Source: Catenaria anguillulae PL171 (lineage: Eukaryota > Blastocladiomycota > Blastocladiomycetes > Blastocladiales > Catenariaceae). From it: 64,000 bases of DNA. Location: assembly GCA_002102555.1 (NCBI GenBank), contig MCFL01000032.1:124001-188000 (forward strand). The letters are read 5' to 3'. Made by a program: the position numbers and the translations under genes. The notes under the pieces were generated by a model. The model was not told where the DNA came from, made no database searches, and saw only the letters and a program-made list of their open reading frames with translations. Positions within the stretch are counted from its first letter, which is position 1, and the number at the start of each line of letters is the position of its first letter. Positions 55,117 through 64,000 of the stretch are shown here, piece after piece.

Positions 55117-56642
55117 CTAGTACTGAACGGCGCGGCGGATGCCTTCGTAGCAGCGGACCATGTCTGGAACGTAGAACTTTTCGAAAATGAGAGGGAATGG
55201 CGTGTCCCAACCGCACACGCGTTGAATGGGAGCCTCGAGGCGCAAAAAGCACTTTTGTTGAATAGTGGCAGCGATTTCAGAAGCAAATCCGCCAGTCAGG
55301 GGAGCCTCATGAGCAATGACCAAGCGGCCAGTCTTGTTGACCGACTACAGAGATTGTGCGACGGATAGCATTTGTGAGCACACCAAGTCAGCCAATGTCA
55401 GGTTGATCAAACTCAAACAAACGTACCTTGACAATTGTCTCTTCATCCCACGGGGCGATGGTACGCAAATCAATCAGCTCGCACGACAATCCGGGTATCC
55501 GCTGCTCAGCCATCTGGATGGCATTCTCCAACACATACAGCTGCGACCCCCAACCCACCACCGTCACGTCGGATCCCTCCTTGAGCACCTCGGCCTTGCC
55601 AATTGGCAGCTCGTAATCGCCCGTCGGAACCTGCTCGACGGCCGCACGGTACAAAATCTTTGGCTCCATGAACAAGACTGGGTTCTTGTCACGCACCGCC
55701 GACAGCAGCAGACCCTTTGCCTGAATGGGACTGCGGGGAACCACCAACTTGAGACCAGGCGTGTGAGCAAAGTACGCCTCGGGCGATTGCGAGTGGTAGT
55801 GACCACCGTGGCCGACAGCCATGCACGGCATGCGGACCGTGAGGCTGCCGCAGTCGAATTGGTTGCCCGAGCGGTAGCGGAACTTTGCCGCTTCATTGAC
55901 GAGTTGGTCAAAGGCCGGGAAGACGTAGTCGGCGAATTGGATTTCGGCAATTGCCGTGTGGCCGGCAGAGGCGAGACCAATAGCGAAACCGGCGATACCT
56001 TGCTCGGTAAGGGGCGTGTTGAAGACGCGATCCTTGCCGTACTTTTCGGCAAGTCCAATGGTGCAACGGAAAACACCACCAAAAGCAACATCCTCACCGA
56101 AAATCACTGGAAGAATCGGGCGGCGAGACACAGTCCAATTGAATGAGCGTCCACGGAATCACCGGAGCGAAGAGCAATAAACGACGGACCTGCAGTCTCA
56201 TCAGCGCCAAGTGCGATATCCATGGCATTGTTGATGGCCTGGAACAGGTTCATTTTCGTGGTTGCTCCCGACTGGACAATGTCCTTGGGCAAGTCGGGCG
56301 TCGCGAGCGCGAGTTCCGGTGTGCCGCGAATAAACTTGGAGTGAGCCACGCCCGGCATGAATCCCTCGGCAGGCGGAGGACTGGTGGTTGCCGAAAGCGC
56401 AGGACGGGCAACATGAAGCTGGTGAAAAAGGAGGAAGAGATCGGAGATGGAGTGTGGTCAGCAGCAGTCGCAGCTCCTTGACATGACATGGGTGGCGTGG
56501 CGGAGCGACAGAGGCAGTCTCGGGGCAAGTCGACAGCAGTGACATCGGCCCACTGTAACAGTGTGCGTTTCCGGATACATACGGAGCGGGTACCGGCGAC
56601 GCGGCGGGTAGCGCCCGAGAGCTGACGGAGAAGCATGGACAT
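55117..56642 (-). CDS. Branched-chain 2-oxoacid dehydrogenase E1 beta subunit, mitochondrial
   Basis: With E1-alpha it decarboxylates the 2-oxoacids of Val, Leu and Ile in the mitochondrial matrix. Exons 56642-56583, 56418-56190, 56106-55427 and 55344-55117 join in phase to 398 residues. The start [20 protein letters not shown] is a presequence, cut by a larger intron of 164 nt. '[18 protein letters not shown]' distinguishes this subunit from pyruvate dehydrogenase E1-beta. Further on come '[16 protein letters not shown]', '[17 protein letters not shown]', '[15 protein letters not shown]' and '[15 protein letters not shown]'. The end '[16 protein letters not shown]' is also typical. The E1-alpha and E2 genes are not in the window. 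Confidence 0.93.
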
Positions 56643-57069
56643 GGCAACGGTCGAAGCAGCTGGTTGATGAGCGACAAGCAAGAATACAGGGCTACAACTG
56701 ACGGGGGAACATTTGCCAGCGTTGAGACAGAAAGGACCTAGACACACTCACGGCTGCGAGACGGAAACCTGTGCCCACAGTCACATGATTGGCCGATCCG
56801 TGTTGGGGAAGGTGGAAGCGCGATCGAGCGGCGCCGCCACAATTCTCGGAAAAACACCAATTGCCGACCGGAGGTTGAGGCGATCCAGCCGAAAAGCGAA
56901 TGAAGAAGAGGGAAGAGCTCGAGAAAAGAAAGATGGGTCGATCGACAGCTGACACCATGATTTTGCCCACAAACGGGATTGTTTATTTATCAAGTAGGGA
57001 CAGTCACTCACTCCTTGCCAATCACTGATCCGTGTCCATTGAATCTCGGACTTGACCTGAACCAAGCCG
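56643..57069. other. Intergenic between BCKDH E1-beta and TRM1 genes
   Basis: 427 bases (E1-beta promoter and TRM1 3' UTR). No element recognised. Confidence 0.45.
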
Positions 57070-59008
57070 TCAGCCGTGTCGTTGCCCTCCCGCCTTGCTC
57101 CACCTTGGCGGACTTGGACTGCTCAGGGTTGCGTCGGCAGCTTCCGAGCGTGCCTTCTTGTTGGCAGCGGCGGGAGCACCAGCTGCGTCCTCGTCGGCCT
57201 TGCTGCTAGTCGGGAACTGTGAGTATACAAGCCTCAGATTTGCAAGACAATGGAAACTGGGGACGTACCGCTTCTTGCCTCCCGCACGAGCCTTGGGTCC
57301 CCAATGCTTTGTCGGGTTCTCTTGGAACCTGACAAGCTTGATCTTGCGCGATGGCGGGTTGCACTTTTTGTGGTACTTGAAATCGACCGTGATGCCACTC
57401 TCTTTGGACATGATAGCACGCGCAACGGACCCTTCGGGCTGCTCCTTGGCGTTGGTGCGTCTGGCGTGCGCACGGATAATGTCCCAGACGACAGAGGAGG
57501 GTGCGTCGGTCTTGACCGACGTGGGGCTTGCGTGGGAAATGGAGAATTGGTGACCAGCATTGAGTAGCGCGGAACTAGGGAAAGGGATCGAGTGTGTTGG
57601 AAATGACGAGTCAGTCAGAGGAGCGAATGCGGCAAAGCCAAGCAGAGAATGTACCCGATGTCGTTGAGGGAAATCGAATTGCAATGCACAGCTGTCGTCA
57701 ACTCACGCAACGACCGGTACAGTGGCGCATCAATCTCTTCGGAAATCACCGTCAACATGCCCTGCATCCTCGTCGACGTGCCGTATGCATCCTTGCTCGC
57801 CTTGACGTGCCCAAGCATGCGCTTCACAAACTCTTTGTTGTGAATGGGGCCATTGTACGCGGGCCCGCCAATGTGGAACTGCTTGCCACACTGGGCGCAC
57901 TCAGATCCCACCTTGTGCGAGGCAATGCCAAACTTTTTGCCATCCTCCGACACCTTACCCATGGGCTGCATGGAAAAGTCTTTGCATCCTTGACATTGGT
58001 AAACGAGCGACAGCTTGCTGGCCGTCTTTTTCACCTCAATGGGTTGGTCGCGGATGCGCACAAAGACGCGAATGTAAAAATCGATGCTGCATGAGAGGAT
58101 GGGTTCGGCAAGACGCTTGTGGCGGGCAGCGGTCGTCATGACGGCGCCGAGCAGCAGGCGCAATGCCATTTCGTGGCAAAAGTCGGCCTTGAGAGGCATG
58201 CCGCCGTACTTTGTGAAACTGCACAATAACGGATCGTGTAGCAGGTGAGCGGATTTCGAGTAACGGAAACAGAATGACAGCGAGGCATGAGTTACGAACC
58301 AGCTCTCGACAAAGTTGGAGCCAGCGAGGACCTGCATGTCGGTACACGTGATGCACATCAGGCCGCCATCCGTGACTGATTGCACAGCAGCATCGAGGAA
58401 CGGCGACGCAGTACCGTAGGGATCGAGATCGACAACGTGGTATTGCTTGGCGTGTTCCATATGTTGGTACATGACGACCCTACGATATCAATCGTCGTCA
58501 GTCCACATAACCTTCGCACCAGGACGGATGCAGATTGGAGATGAACCTACTTTGCGTCGCCCAAGTTTGGCCGCAACAAATCCGTCGACAGCTCGTTAAA
58601 CTCGACATTGCGCTTGATCGACTCAACCGCCTCGGGATCCAAGTCGTTGCAAAGAATATGGTCCAGGTCAGGAATCTCCTTGGCATACCGGACCGAGCGC
58701 AATCCAGACGCGGCAAGCGCTTCAAGAATCTTTGGTCGAAACACTGGCACCTGCTCGCCCGCAGCCTTTGCCTCTTCAACCGTTTGTTCGCTCTTGTTCT
58801 TTTTCAACTGGCGGGCCCACCGCTCTTCGGCCACAATGTCGCGCCAGGTGCGAATGGCAGCAATCGACATGTCGCGGTTGAACTGCTGGACGGGATTGTA
58901 AAACACCTCATTGTTGGTCGGGAACAGAATGGTCGCCTGGCCCTCGGTGATGGTGGCGTATTCGCGGTCCTGGAAAGTCGCAGTGCCCGGCTGGATTTCG
59001 GTCGTCAT
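57070..59008 (-). CDS. TRM1: tRNA (guanine26-N2)-dimethyltransferase TRM1
   Basis: Uses S-adenosylmethionine to make m2,2G26 in nuclear and mitochondrial tRNAs. Exons 59008-58551, 58479-58300, 58218-57655, 57574-57269 and 57205-57070 join in phase to 547 residues. 'FYNPVQQFNRDMS' opens the family block, 'LAASGLRSVRYAKEI' is the SAM site, 'VVDLDPYGTASPFLD' the catalytic Asp-Pro-Tyr motif, and 'KYGGMPLKADFCHEMALR' follows. Cys pairs 'CQGC' and 'CAQCGKQFHIGG' form the zinc-binding part. 'ASPTSVKTDAPSSVVWDIIR' marks the C-terminal domain, and a Lys/Ala-rich tail ends the protein. The last acceptor (GACTAG) was chosen on phase over a nearby CACAG. No N-terminal presequence is visible in this start. 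Confidence 0.93.
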
Positions 59009-59590
59009 GTTGTCAACAATGGTTTGGTTTGTACTGACGAGCAAATGTGTCGACGACGAAAAATGATGGCCGCGACAGTCGGAGACAGAAATGGCTTGGG
59101 GAGCAGGCAGCGATGCAAGGCAAGAACACGAGGTGAGATGGCGGGTTGCATATGCTTTGCGGGTCCTACATTGGCCAATGTGGCTACATCCTTTAGTGTC
59201 GACGAGCTCAAAGACCTGTAGCTCGTTGCGTGAGAAGAGCGCCAACATGCATTCCTTCAACACGTGATGGGTTGCCACAACCTTCAGAATGACCAAGCGC
59301 TCCTCCTTTCCGCTCAGCACCACGTTGAGAAATCGCTGCCACCTGTTAGGAACAAGGGGATGGAAGGCAACATCCAGTATGAAGACACATGATTCAACAT
59401 TGCGACGTCTATAAAGTGAGCTCGCCAAAAGTACAAAACGACAGAGACTGGACAAGTGGAATGATAATACACATCAAAGAGAGAAAGAGATTGACGCAAA
59501 AAGAAACTTGTGATGGAAAAGCCAATGAAACAAGGTAGATTGCACAGAAACGAGGGCAAATCATCAAGGGGCAACACCGTCAGACATCTC
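59009..59590. other. Intergenic upstream of TRM1
   Basis: 582 bases between TRM1 start and septin stop, both minus. The minus frame remains open upstream of the TRM1 ATG for some distance without family similarity. No RNA gene recognised. Confidence 0.45.
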
Positions 59591-60702
59591 TTACTCCTCC
59601 TTGGCCTCGCCCTGCTTACCGCCGGCATGGGCCATCAAGCGCTCGGTACGGTACCGCTCGTACAGCACGTTCTGTGGAAATTGTGGGAAAAGTCAAGTGA
59701 GTACAGAGAAGTCGAGTCGGGGACAAAGTGGGGAAAAGTCAAGGGAGCACGTACGCGAGTGAAGCCACGAAGTCCGGGCAAGGCAAACTCGAAGATGAGG
59801 TACTTGGCGAGGTGCAACTCGCAGTGCTCTTGGTTGTCAACATCGACAATACCCCACTTGTACTCACGGCCAAGAATGTTCTTGCCGTCAACGACAAGGA
59901 AATCACCACCGGACTTTTGGCCGGGCAGAGGGAACTCGGCACCGATGACGGTGTAGGGCAACGACGTCTTGAGGTGGTCAATCTCGCGCTTGAACTCCTC
60001 CTCTTCGTCATCCTCAACCTCACCATCGCCATCAATGTCGGCTGTGGCGAACGACAAGAGGTCCAGGTTCTCGCCGAGGGTCTTGGCGAGCGACTGCTTG
60101 AGGTTCTCAAGCTGACGGTTGGTGATGGAATCGGCGTGCGCGAGCAAAGGAATAACGTTGACGCGGTTGGAAAGGGTGCGAATGGCCGACAAATCGACGG
60201 GGTGGAATGGCAACATGGGCGGCAAGAGGTAGAGGATGGCGTGAACCATGGTGTCGGTGCTCTTGGGGTTACGCTTGACCTTGAGTTCCTCAATGAGGGC
60301 AGTCTCGAACTGCGACTCAATGTACGACATGACCGTGGCGAGCTCGGTACCCTGCTCAGCAGAGTACGGCAATCCGGGGGTGTCAATGAGCGTCAAGGCA
60401 ACCTTGTGGCCGTTGCAGTCGACTTCGACCGGCTGGTGGACCTTGATGCGGGTCTCGCCAGAGACGGGCACGGGCGTCGACTTGGACATGTCAACCTTGC
60501 CCGAGAGACTGAGCGAGGCAAGGAGGGTGCGGAGGAACGTGGACTTGCCAACGCCTTCACGACCCACAATCTGACAAAATCGCCGGGACGCAATGAGGAG
60601 GATTTACTATGAGTAAAGAGACGTGGGAGACATTAGCGAAGCAGAAGACCGACATACCATGACGTTGAGGGGGGTGGCGACCTTACGACGAGCGCGGAAC
60701 AT
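59591..60702 (-). CDS. Septin GTPase (short form, no C-terminal coiled coil)
   Basis: Septins form filaments at the membrane during cytokinesis and hyphal or zoospore morphogenesis. Exons 60702-60658, 60570-59755 and 59671-59591 join in phase to 313 residues. The P-loop 'GREGVGKST' is at about 18-26, switch II 'DTPG' near 80, and 'NRVNVIPLLAHADSIT' is the G4 region. The usual AKAD reads AHAD here. Septin-specific 'LPYTVIGAEF', 'GREYKWGIVDVDNQEHCEL' and the end 'VLYERYRTERL' are present. It is shorter than most fungal septins at both ends: the polybasic N-terminus is MFRARRKVA and the C-terminus stops after a short Gly/Lys/Glu tail. A weak TATA-like ATATAC lies about 85 bases upstream. The changed G4 lysine makes nucleotide specificity or hydrolysis worth testing. 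Confidence 0.88.
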
Positions 60703-62421
60703 TGTGACGGGATGGGGGATGGGGGAGTTGGGTGGGGTGTGTACGGACGGAGCTGAGCGAGCTGCGTGCGTTGAAACAGAGTTGTATATGATTGTACAAG
60801 ATGGCAAGAGTCTACGACGACGGCGGCGGGCGACTAAAGAGAGAGCGGAAAGCTGGGCAAGATGGTGGTGGTGACGCCTTTTTCTCACTTGTGCAATCAC
60901 TCCACCACCCCATATCACGCCGCAATCCCCGGGAAACACTCAGAAATGAGGGTCAAGCCGTCGCCTGTCCTCAAGTGGCTTGGGCAGGCTTTTGGGGGTG
61001 CGAGCTGGAAAAAAAGGCAATGTCATGTTTTTGCTGTCGCGGCCGTGGCTGGAGGCGGTTTCATCAAGTTGGATATGCTGAGAAAATGCAGTTTGTATGA
61101 GACAGGGCTTGCTTGCTTGACTTACTGTTGGTGTGTCATGCATGTCCGGCCAAGTCCAATGTCGACGTTGACGTTCGCTGATGGTGCGTTGAAATCAAAA
61201 AGAGGACGTCGCATGCGAGCGTCGGTCGCTTGTGAAATACAGTGACGGTGAAAGGTAAATAAGTACACAAGTCATATCACACTCACTCATGTCGAAACGG
61301 CGGTTGTGTCATTAAGTTCGTGAATGTTTACACACAACGACTCGGCAAGTGTTGCAGTCCTTGTACTTGAACCTGAGCTCTCCGCCCCCGCATGTGAATG
61401 AGTTAAGTTGTACAAGAATCCAAGCATCCTGCGCTAAGCGTACCTACTACACATGATAAGTCCCATCCCCGATCATCTCTTTATGAGGTAGGTGGAGGTG
61501 GCATCGTCGGGAAACAACTTTGTTTGAAAGCAATATCAAACCGATAGTCCGATATCCGTCTACATTCGCACTCACTGAAACAAACGATGAGCCCCAGCTG
61601 TCGTGGTGGAGCAGCATCATTGAATGCGATGCAACTCATACAGTTATTGCTTGAGCACAACTGCTGACCTTGCTTAGCTGCGGCAATATCATGCTTCATG
61701 CTTTGCGAGCGGAGCGCGAGCTTGACAAGACAATTGAGGAAGCTGATCACTCCGTTCGTGGACATCCAGCAGGTTCAAGGATGGCCAATCACGCTTGCGA
61801 GTAAATAAGTTCTCACACTTTCCACGCTGGGTAGTGAGTACCGGTTGGTGGATTCGTACGCCTATGATTTTACGTCTGCTCTCTCCGCAAGAAAACCCAT
61901 CTCACGCCCGGCACCGGCTACCTCCTTGGACACTCTACCACCAGATTGCAAATAGTGGTCGACTTGCTTGCCAGACTTCAACTCTCACGTCTCGGACAGG
62001 CTGGTCCCTGTCACTTCGAATTGCCTTGTTACTGCTCACCAAGGAAGCTCCTTATCGCCTCGTCCGTCCGCCCATACATCGCACCGGCACGAGCTACTCG
62101 TCGTTCAAAGCAACGTGCCCTTATACCAGCTGGCACAGAAATGCAACCGGCGCAAAGACCGCACGCGTCACATTTATCCGAATGTATGATATGTCGTGCT
62201 TTTGGATTTTCTGCGTCTTCTTGGCTTGAAAGACAGCATATTTAGATGAAGGTCTGGATCGATATGTATCATTACACAGCGCATTTTGGTCCTTACATGA
62301 AACAAGCCAGAATCATGCCCTCGTCTCCAACCATCAGTCTCCCGACGCGTCCGAGACCAGCAGCTCTCACTTGTCTCCGGTTTGGACCAATCGCACCCGT
62401 GGACCGTCACTCACATCCCTC
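60703..62421. other. Gene-poor 1.7-kb stretch
   Basis: Upstream of both the septin (-) and the tetraspan gene (+). It holds a low-confidence minus ORF (61481-61765) and a plus frame at 61795-62229 without recognisable domain. The rest has no repeat or tRNA I can recognise by eye. Confidence 0.45.
61481..61765 (-). CDS. Hypothetical 94-residue ORF, doubtful
   Basis: Starts MSTNGVISFLNCLVKLALR, with an amphipathic N-terminal helix and then a Cys-rich region (CSSNNCMSC, CFSECECRR). A possible intron (donor GTCAGC about 95 bases in; acceptor CGACAG further on) would change the middle. I recognise no family. It may be a chance ORF. Confidence 0.25.
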   Translation of the reverse strand: MSTNGVISFLNCLVKLALRSQSMKHDIAAAKQGQQLCSSNNCMSCIAFNDAAPPRQLGLIVCFSECECRRISDYRFDIAFKQSCFPTMPPPPTS

Positions 62422-63467
62422 ATGGTTACGTCCCCGACAGCGGCAACAAGCGCATCCCGTCCCCAGCCGCATCATATTCCTGTACAATCATCAATCCAAC
62501 CCACACATCATTCAACAGGGTATCCGTCGCCAGTTGTGCAGCCAGCTGTTCCCCCCTTTCCAATTGGCCCGACGCCGTTTCTCGCTGCCGGAGCGACGGG
62601 AACTGTCACATCTCAATCTGATCGAAAACGTCCCTATCATGATCGAAGTCATTCTGATCCATCAACATCGAGTGGCGACAATTTGCTCTCCATGTATGCG
62701 GCGGGTTCTTGGTCGTCCAACTGGGGGCAAAGTGATTCGGCGAGAGTTCCAGTGCTCTACTCGATTCGTCGCGCGACGCTCGTCCTCGCGGCTTTGTCCA
62801 CGTTTTCGGGTATCGTCTTGTCCGCACTGTGTGCCGTTGTCGTGGTGATGGGCGGCATACTGGTGCCCGGCGATGTGCCTATTCTCTCAGCTGGTCCATG
62901 CATGATGGTTCTACTTGTCTTTGCGGGTCTCATGTCGGCTCACGGGTTGGTGCTGGCATTTGGAGCGCTTCGGTTTTCGCGTCAGTTGGCCATGATCGGG
63001 TTGGTTGCGGGTGTTTGTGCGTGGGGTGTTGGGGCTTGGCTGATTCCTGTGTATATTCAAGATTGGCCCGGAAGATTGTCTGCGCGGGTCGCAACGACGG
63101 CCTCGGGTTGGGATGTAGCCACAGCGGCAGCTGTTCGCAATGAGGCATGTAAACTCTCGCATCTTTCCTATGGCACGTGTTTTGGTTCTCGCGACTCACT
63201 ATTATCCCATTCTCCTCTTGTGTCCCACAGTTTTCCTGCTCGGATCCAGCCACCCCCCGCGGTAAATCGATTGACGACGCATGTCTCGCGCTCATAAGAA
63301 CGTCGCTTTACAGTCAACTCGTTGCACTTCGCGTCGCGTGCTGGGTCATCTGGGCCGTCTTGTCGCTGTCGCTATCGTTCGGAAGCGTTTGGTGGTTGTA
63401 TTCGCGCCCACCTCGCCGTTGCCAATCCGAATTTGGTTATCGTTGCGAGCCGACATCGTCGTCTTAA
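62422..63467 (+). CDS. Tetraspan-like integral membrane protein
   Basis: Two exons, 62422-63132 and 63231-63467 (donor GTTCGC, acceptor CCCACAG), join in phase to 315 residues. A Ser/Pro/Thr-rich cytosolic N-terminus of ~120 residues begins MVTSPTAATSAS. Four hydrophobic helices follow: 'LVLAALSTFSGIVLSALCAVV', 'MMVLLVFAGLMSAHGLVLAFG', 'LAMIGLVAGVCAWGVGAWLIP' and 'CWVIWAVLSLSLSFGSVWWLY'. A loop of about 60 residues lies between helices 3 and 4, with 'FSCSDPATPRG'. The layout is tetraspanin-like, but the CCG motif is absent, so claudin/Sur7-type or unrelated four-TM proteins are equally possible. A donor at GTAAAC (63149) is possible but breaks the frame. Confidence 0.6.
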
Positions 63468-63939
63468 CGGAGTCGAGGTTCATGACCATTTGAACGAGGC
63501 CGGCACTCGTTCATGGATGCGCCTGTCACACATTCACACTTCTTTCCCCAATTTTTTTTTTTCTACAAATGAATGCATTTCCCGTTCTCATCTGACTAAC
63601 ACCGTCCATTTTTTCCGTCACACTCGGTATTTCATCCGGTTTCTGTGCCTGCTTGCCTCATTTTTGATTCCATCCCATCTCCATGATCTCATGTTGTTCC
63701 TGTCGGCCCACATCTCAAGGCTTTGATTCACTGCACTTTCTCCACTTGTGTCCTTTGTAAATACGTTTGGAAAACATATCTTTGTTGTGGCAAGTCATCT
63801 CAAGATGGCTGTTTGGAGGTCCCGTTCTCCGCTCTCGAATGAAGATGCGGCGTCCGGTTGTTGCGCAAAAAAAAAGAAGAAAGATACTCATGTCGTCAAC
63901 TTGAACGGGTGAACAAAGAGCTATTTGCTGACAGCCAAT
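63468..63939. other. Intergenic at right edge
   Basis: 472 bases with T- and A-runs (63555-63563, 63868-63876). No gene recognised. Confidence 0.4.
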
Positions 63940-63990
63940 ATGGATGTAGGATCAAGGACGATGCCGCTTGTTCCTGTCACGACTGTCGCG
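63940..63990 (+). CDS. Possible first exon of a gene running off the right edge
   Basis: ATG at 63940 opens 17 codons (MDVGSRTMPLVPVTTVA) ending exactly at GTAAGT, a strong donor, close to the window end. The product cannot be named from so little. A chance ATG plus donor is quite possible. Confidence 0.25.
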
Positions 63991-64000
63991 GTAAGTGTCG

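Overview
The window is nuclear DNA of a GC-rich, gene-dense eukaryote, most likely a zoosporic early-diverging fungus (chytrid or blastoclad grade). Nearly every gene is broken by short introns (about 62-120 nt) with GTNNG donors. Fungal markers include a CSC1-type channel, a septin, GT31/DUF604-type glycosyltransferase, Mediator and COMPASS subunits. A ropporin/RIIa protein (radial-spoke RSP11 type) and a p25-alpha/TPPP protein point to a flagellated stage. The genus cannot be settled from sequence alone. Exon joins given here were worked out by hand from splice sites, phase and family conservation. Intact multi-exon models sum to multiples of three.

Layout. 1-18 kb: 3' end of cytochrome c heme lyase (+); CSC1/OSCA channel (-); RRM nucleolar protein of the NIFK/Nop15 type (-); a small MED11-like gene (+); a membrane-anchored GT31 glycosyltransferase (-); a disrupted S9 peptidase (+); histidine acid phosphatase (+); a GST-like protein (-); RNase H2 subunit A (+). 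19-36 kb: COX15 (+), a small hairpin membrane protein (+), MED6 (-), acyl-protein thioesterase (+), AGPAT-type acyltransferase (+), a 1,230-residue receptor-like protein with a catalytically dead 5'-nucleotidase domain (-), a coiled-coil protein (-) and condensin SMC2 (-). 36-48 kb: a broken BSP-type metallopeptidase (+), a possible LOTUS-like/RNase D-like exonuclease (+), a membrane-anchored DUF1636 protein (-), ASH2 (+), a decayed Ty3/gypsy-like pol remnant (-) and ropporin-like (+). 49-64 kb: phosphoacetylglucosamine mutase (-), protein phosphatase 5 (+), TPPP (-), BCKDH E1-beta (-), TRM1 (-), septin (-), a tetraspan protein (+) and perhaps the first exon of another gene at the right edge.

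There is no operon-like clustering: neighbours are housekeeping genes of unrelated pathways (mitochondrial heme and respiration, branched-chain amino acid catabolism, chromatin/transcription, lipid remodelling, tRNA modification, chitin precursor synthesis). The most unusual gene is the pseudo-5'-nucleotidase rece‌ptor (26505-30401). Several conserved genes (S9 peptidase, BSP peptidase, PP5) carry isolated one-base losses that no intron explains. In PP5, an otherwise complete gene, this looks more like residual assembly deletions than real decay; the S9 peptidase also has an in-frame TAA.
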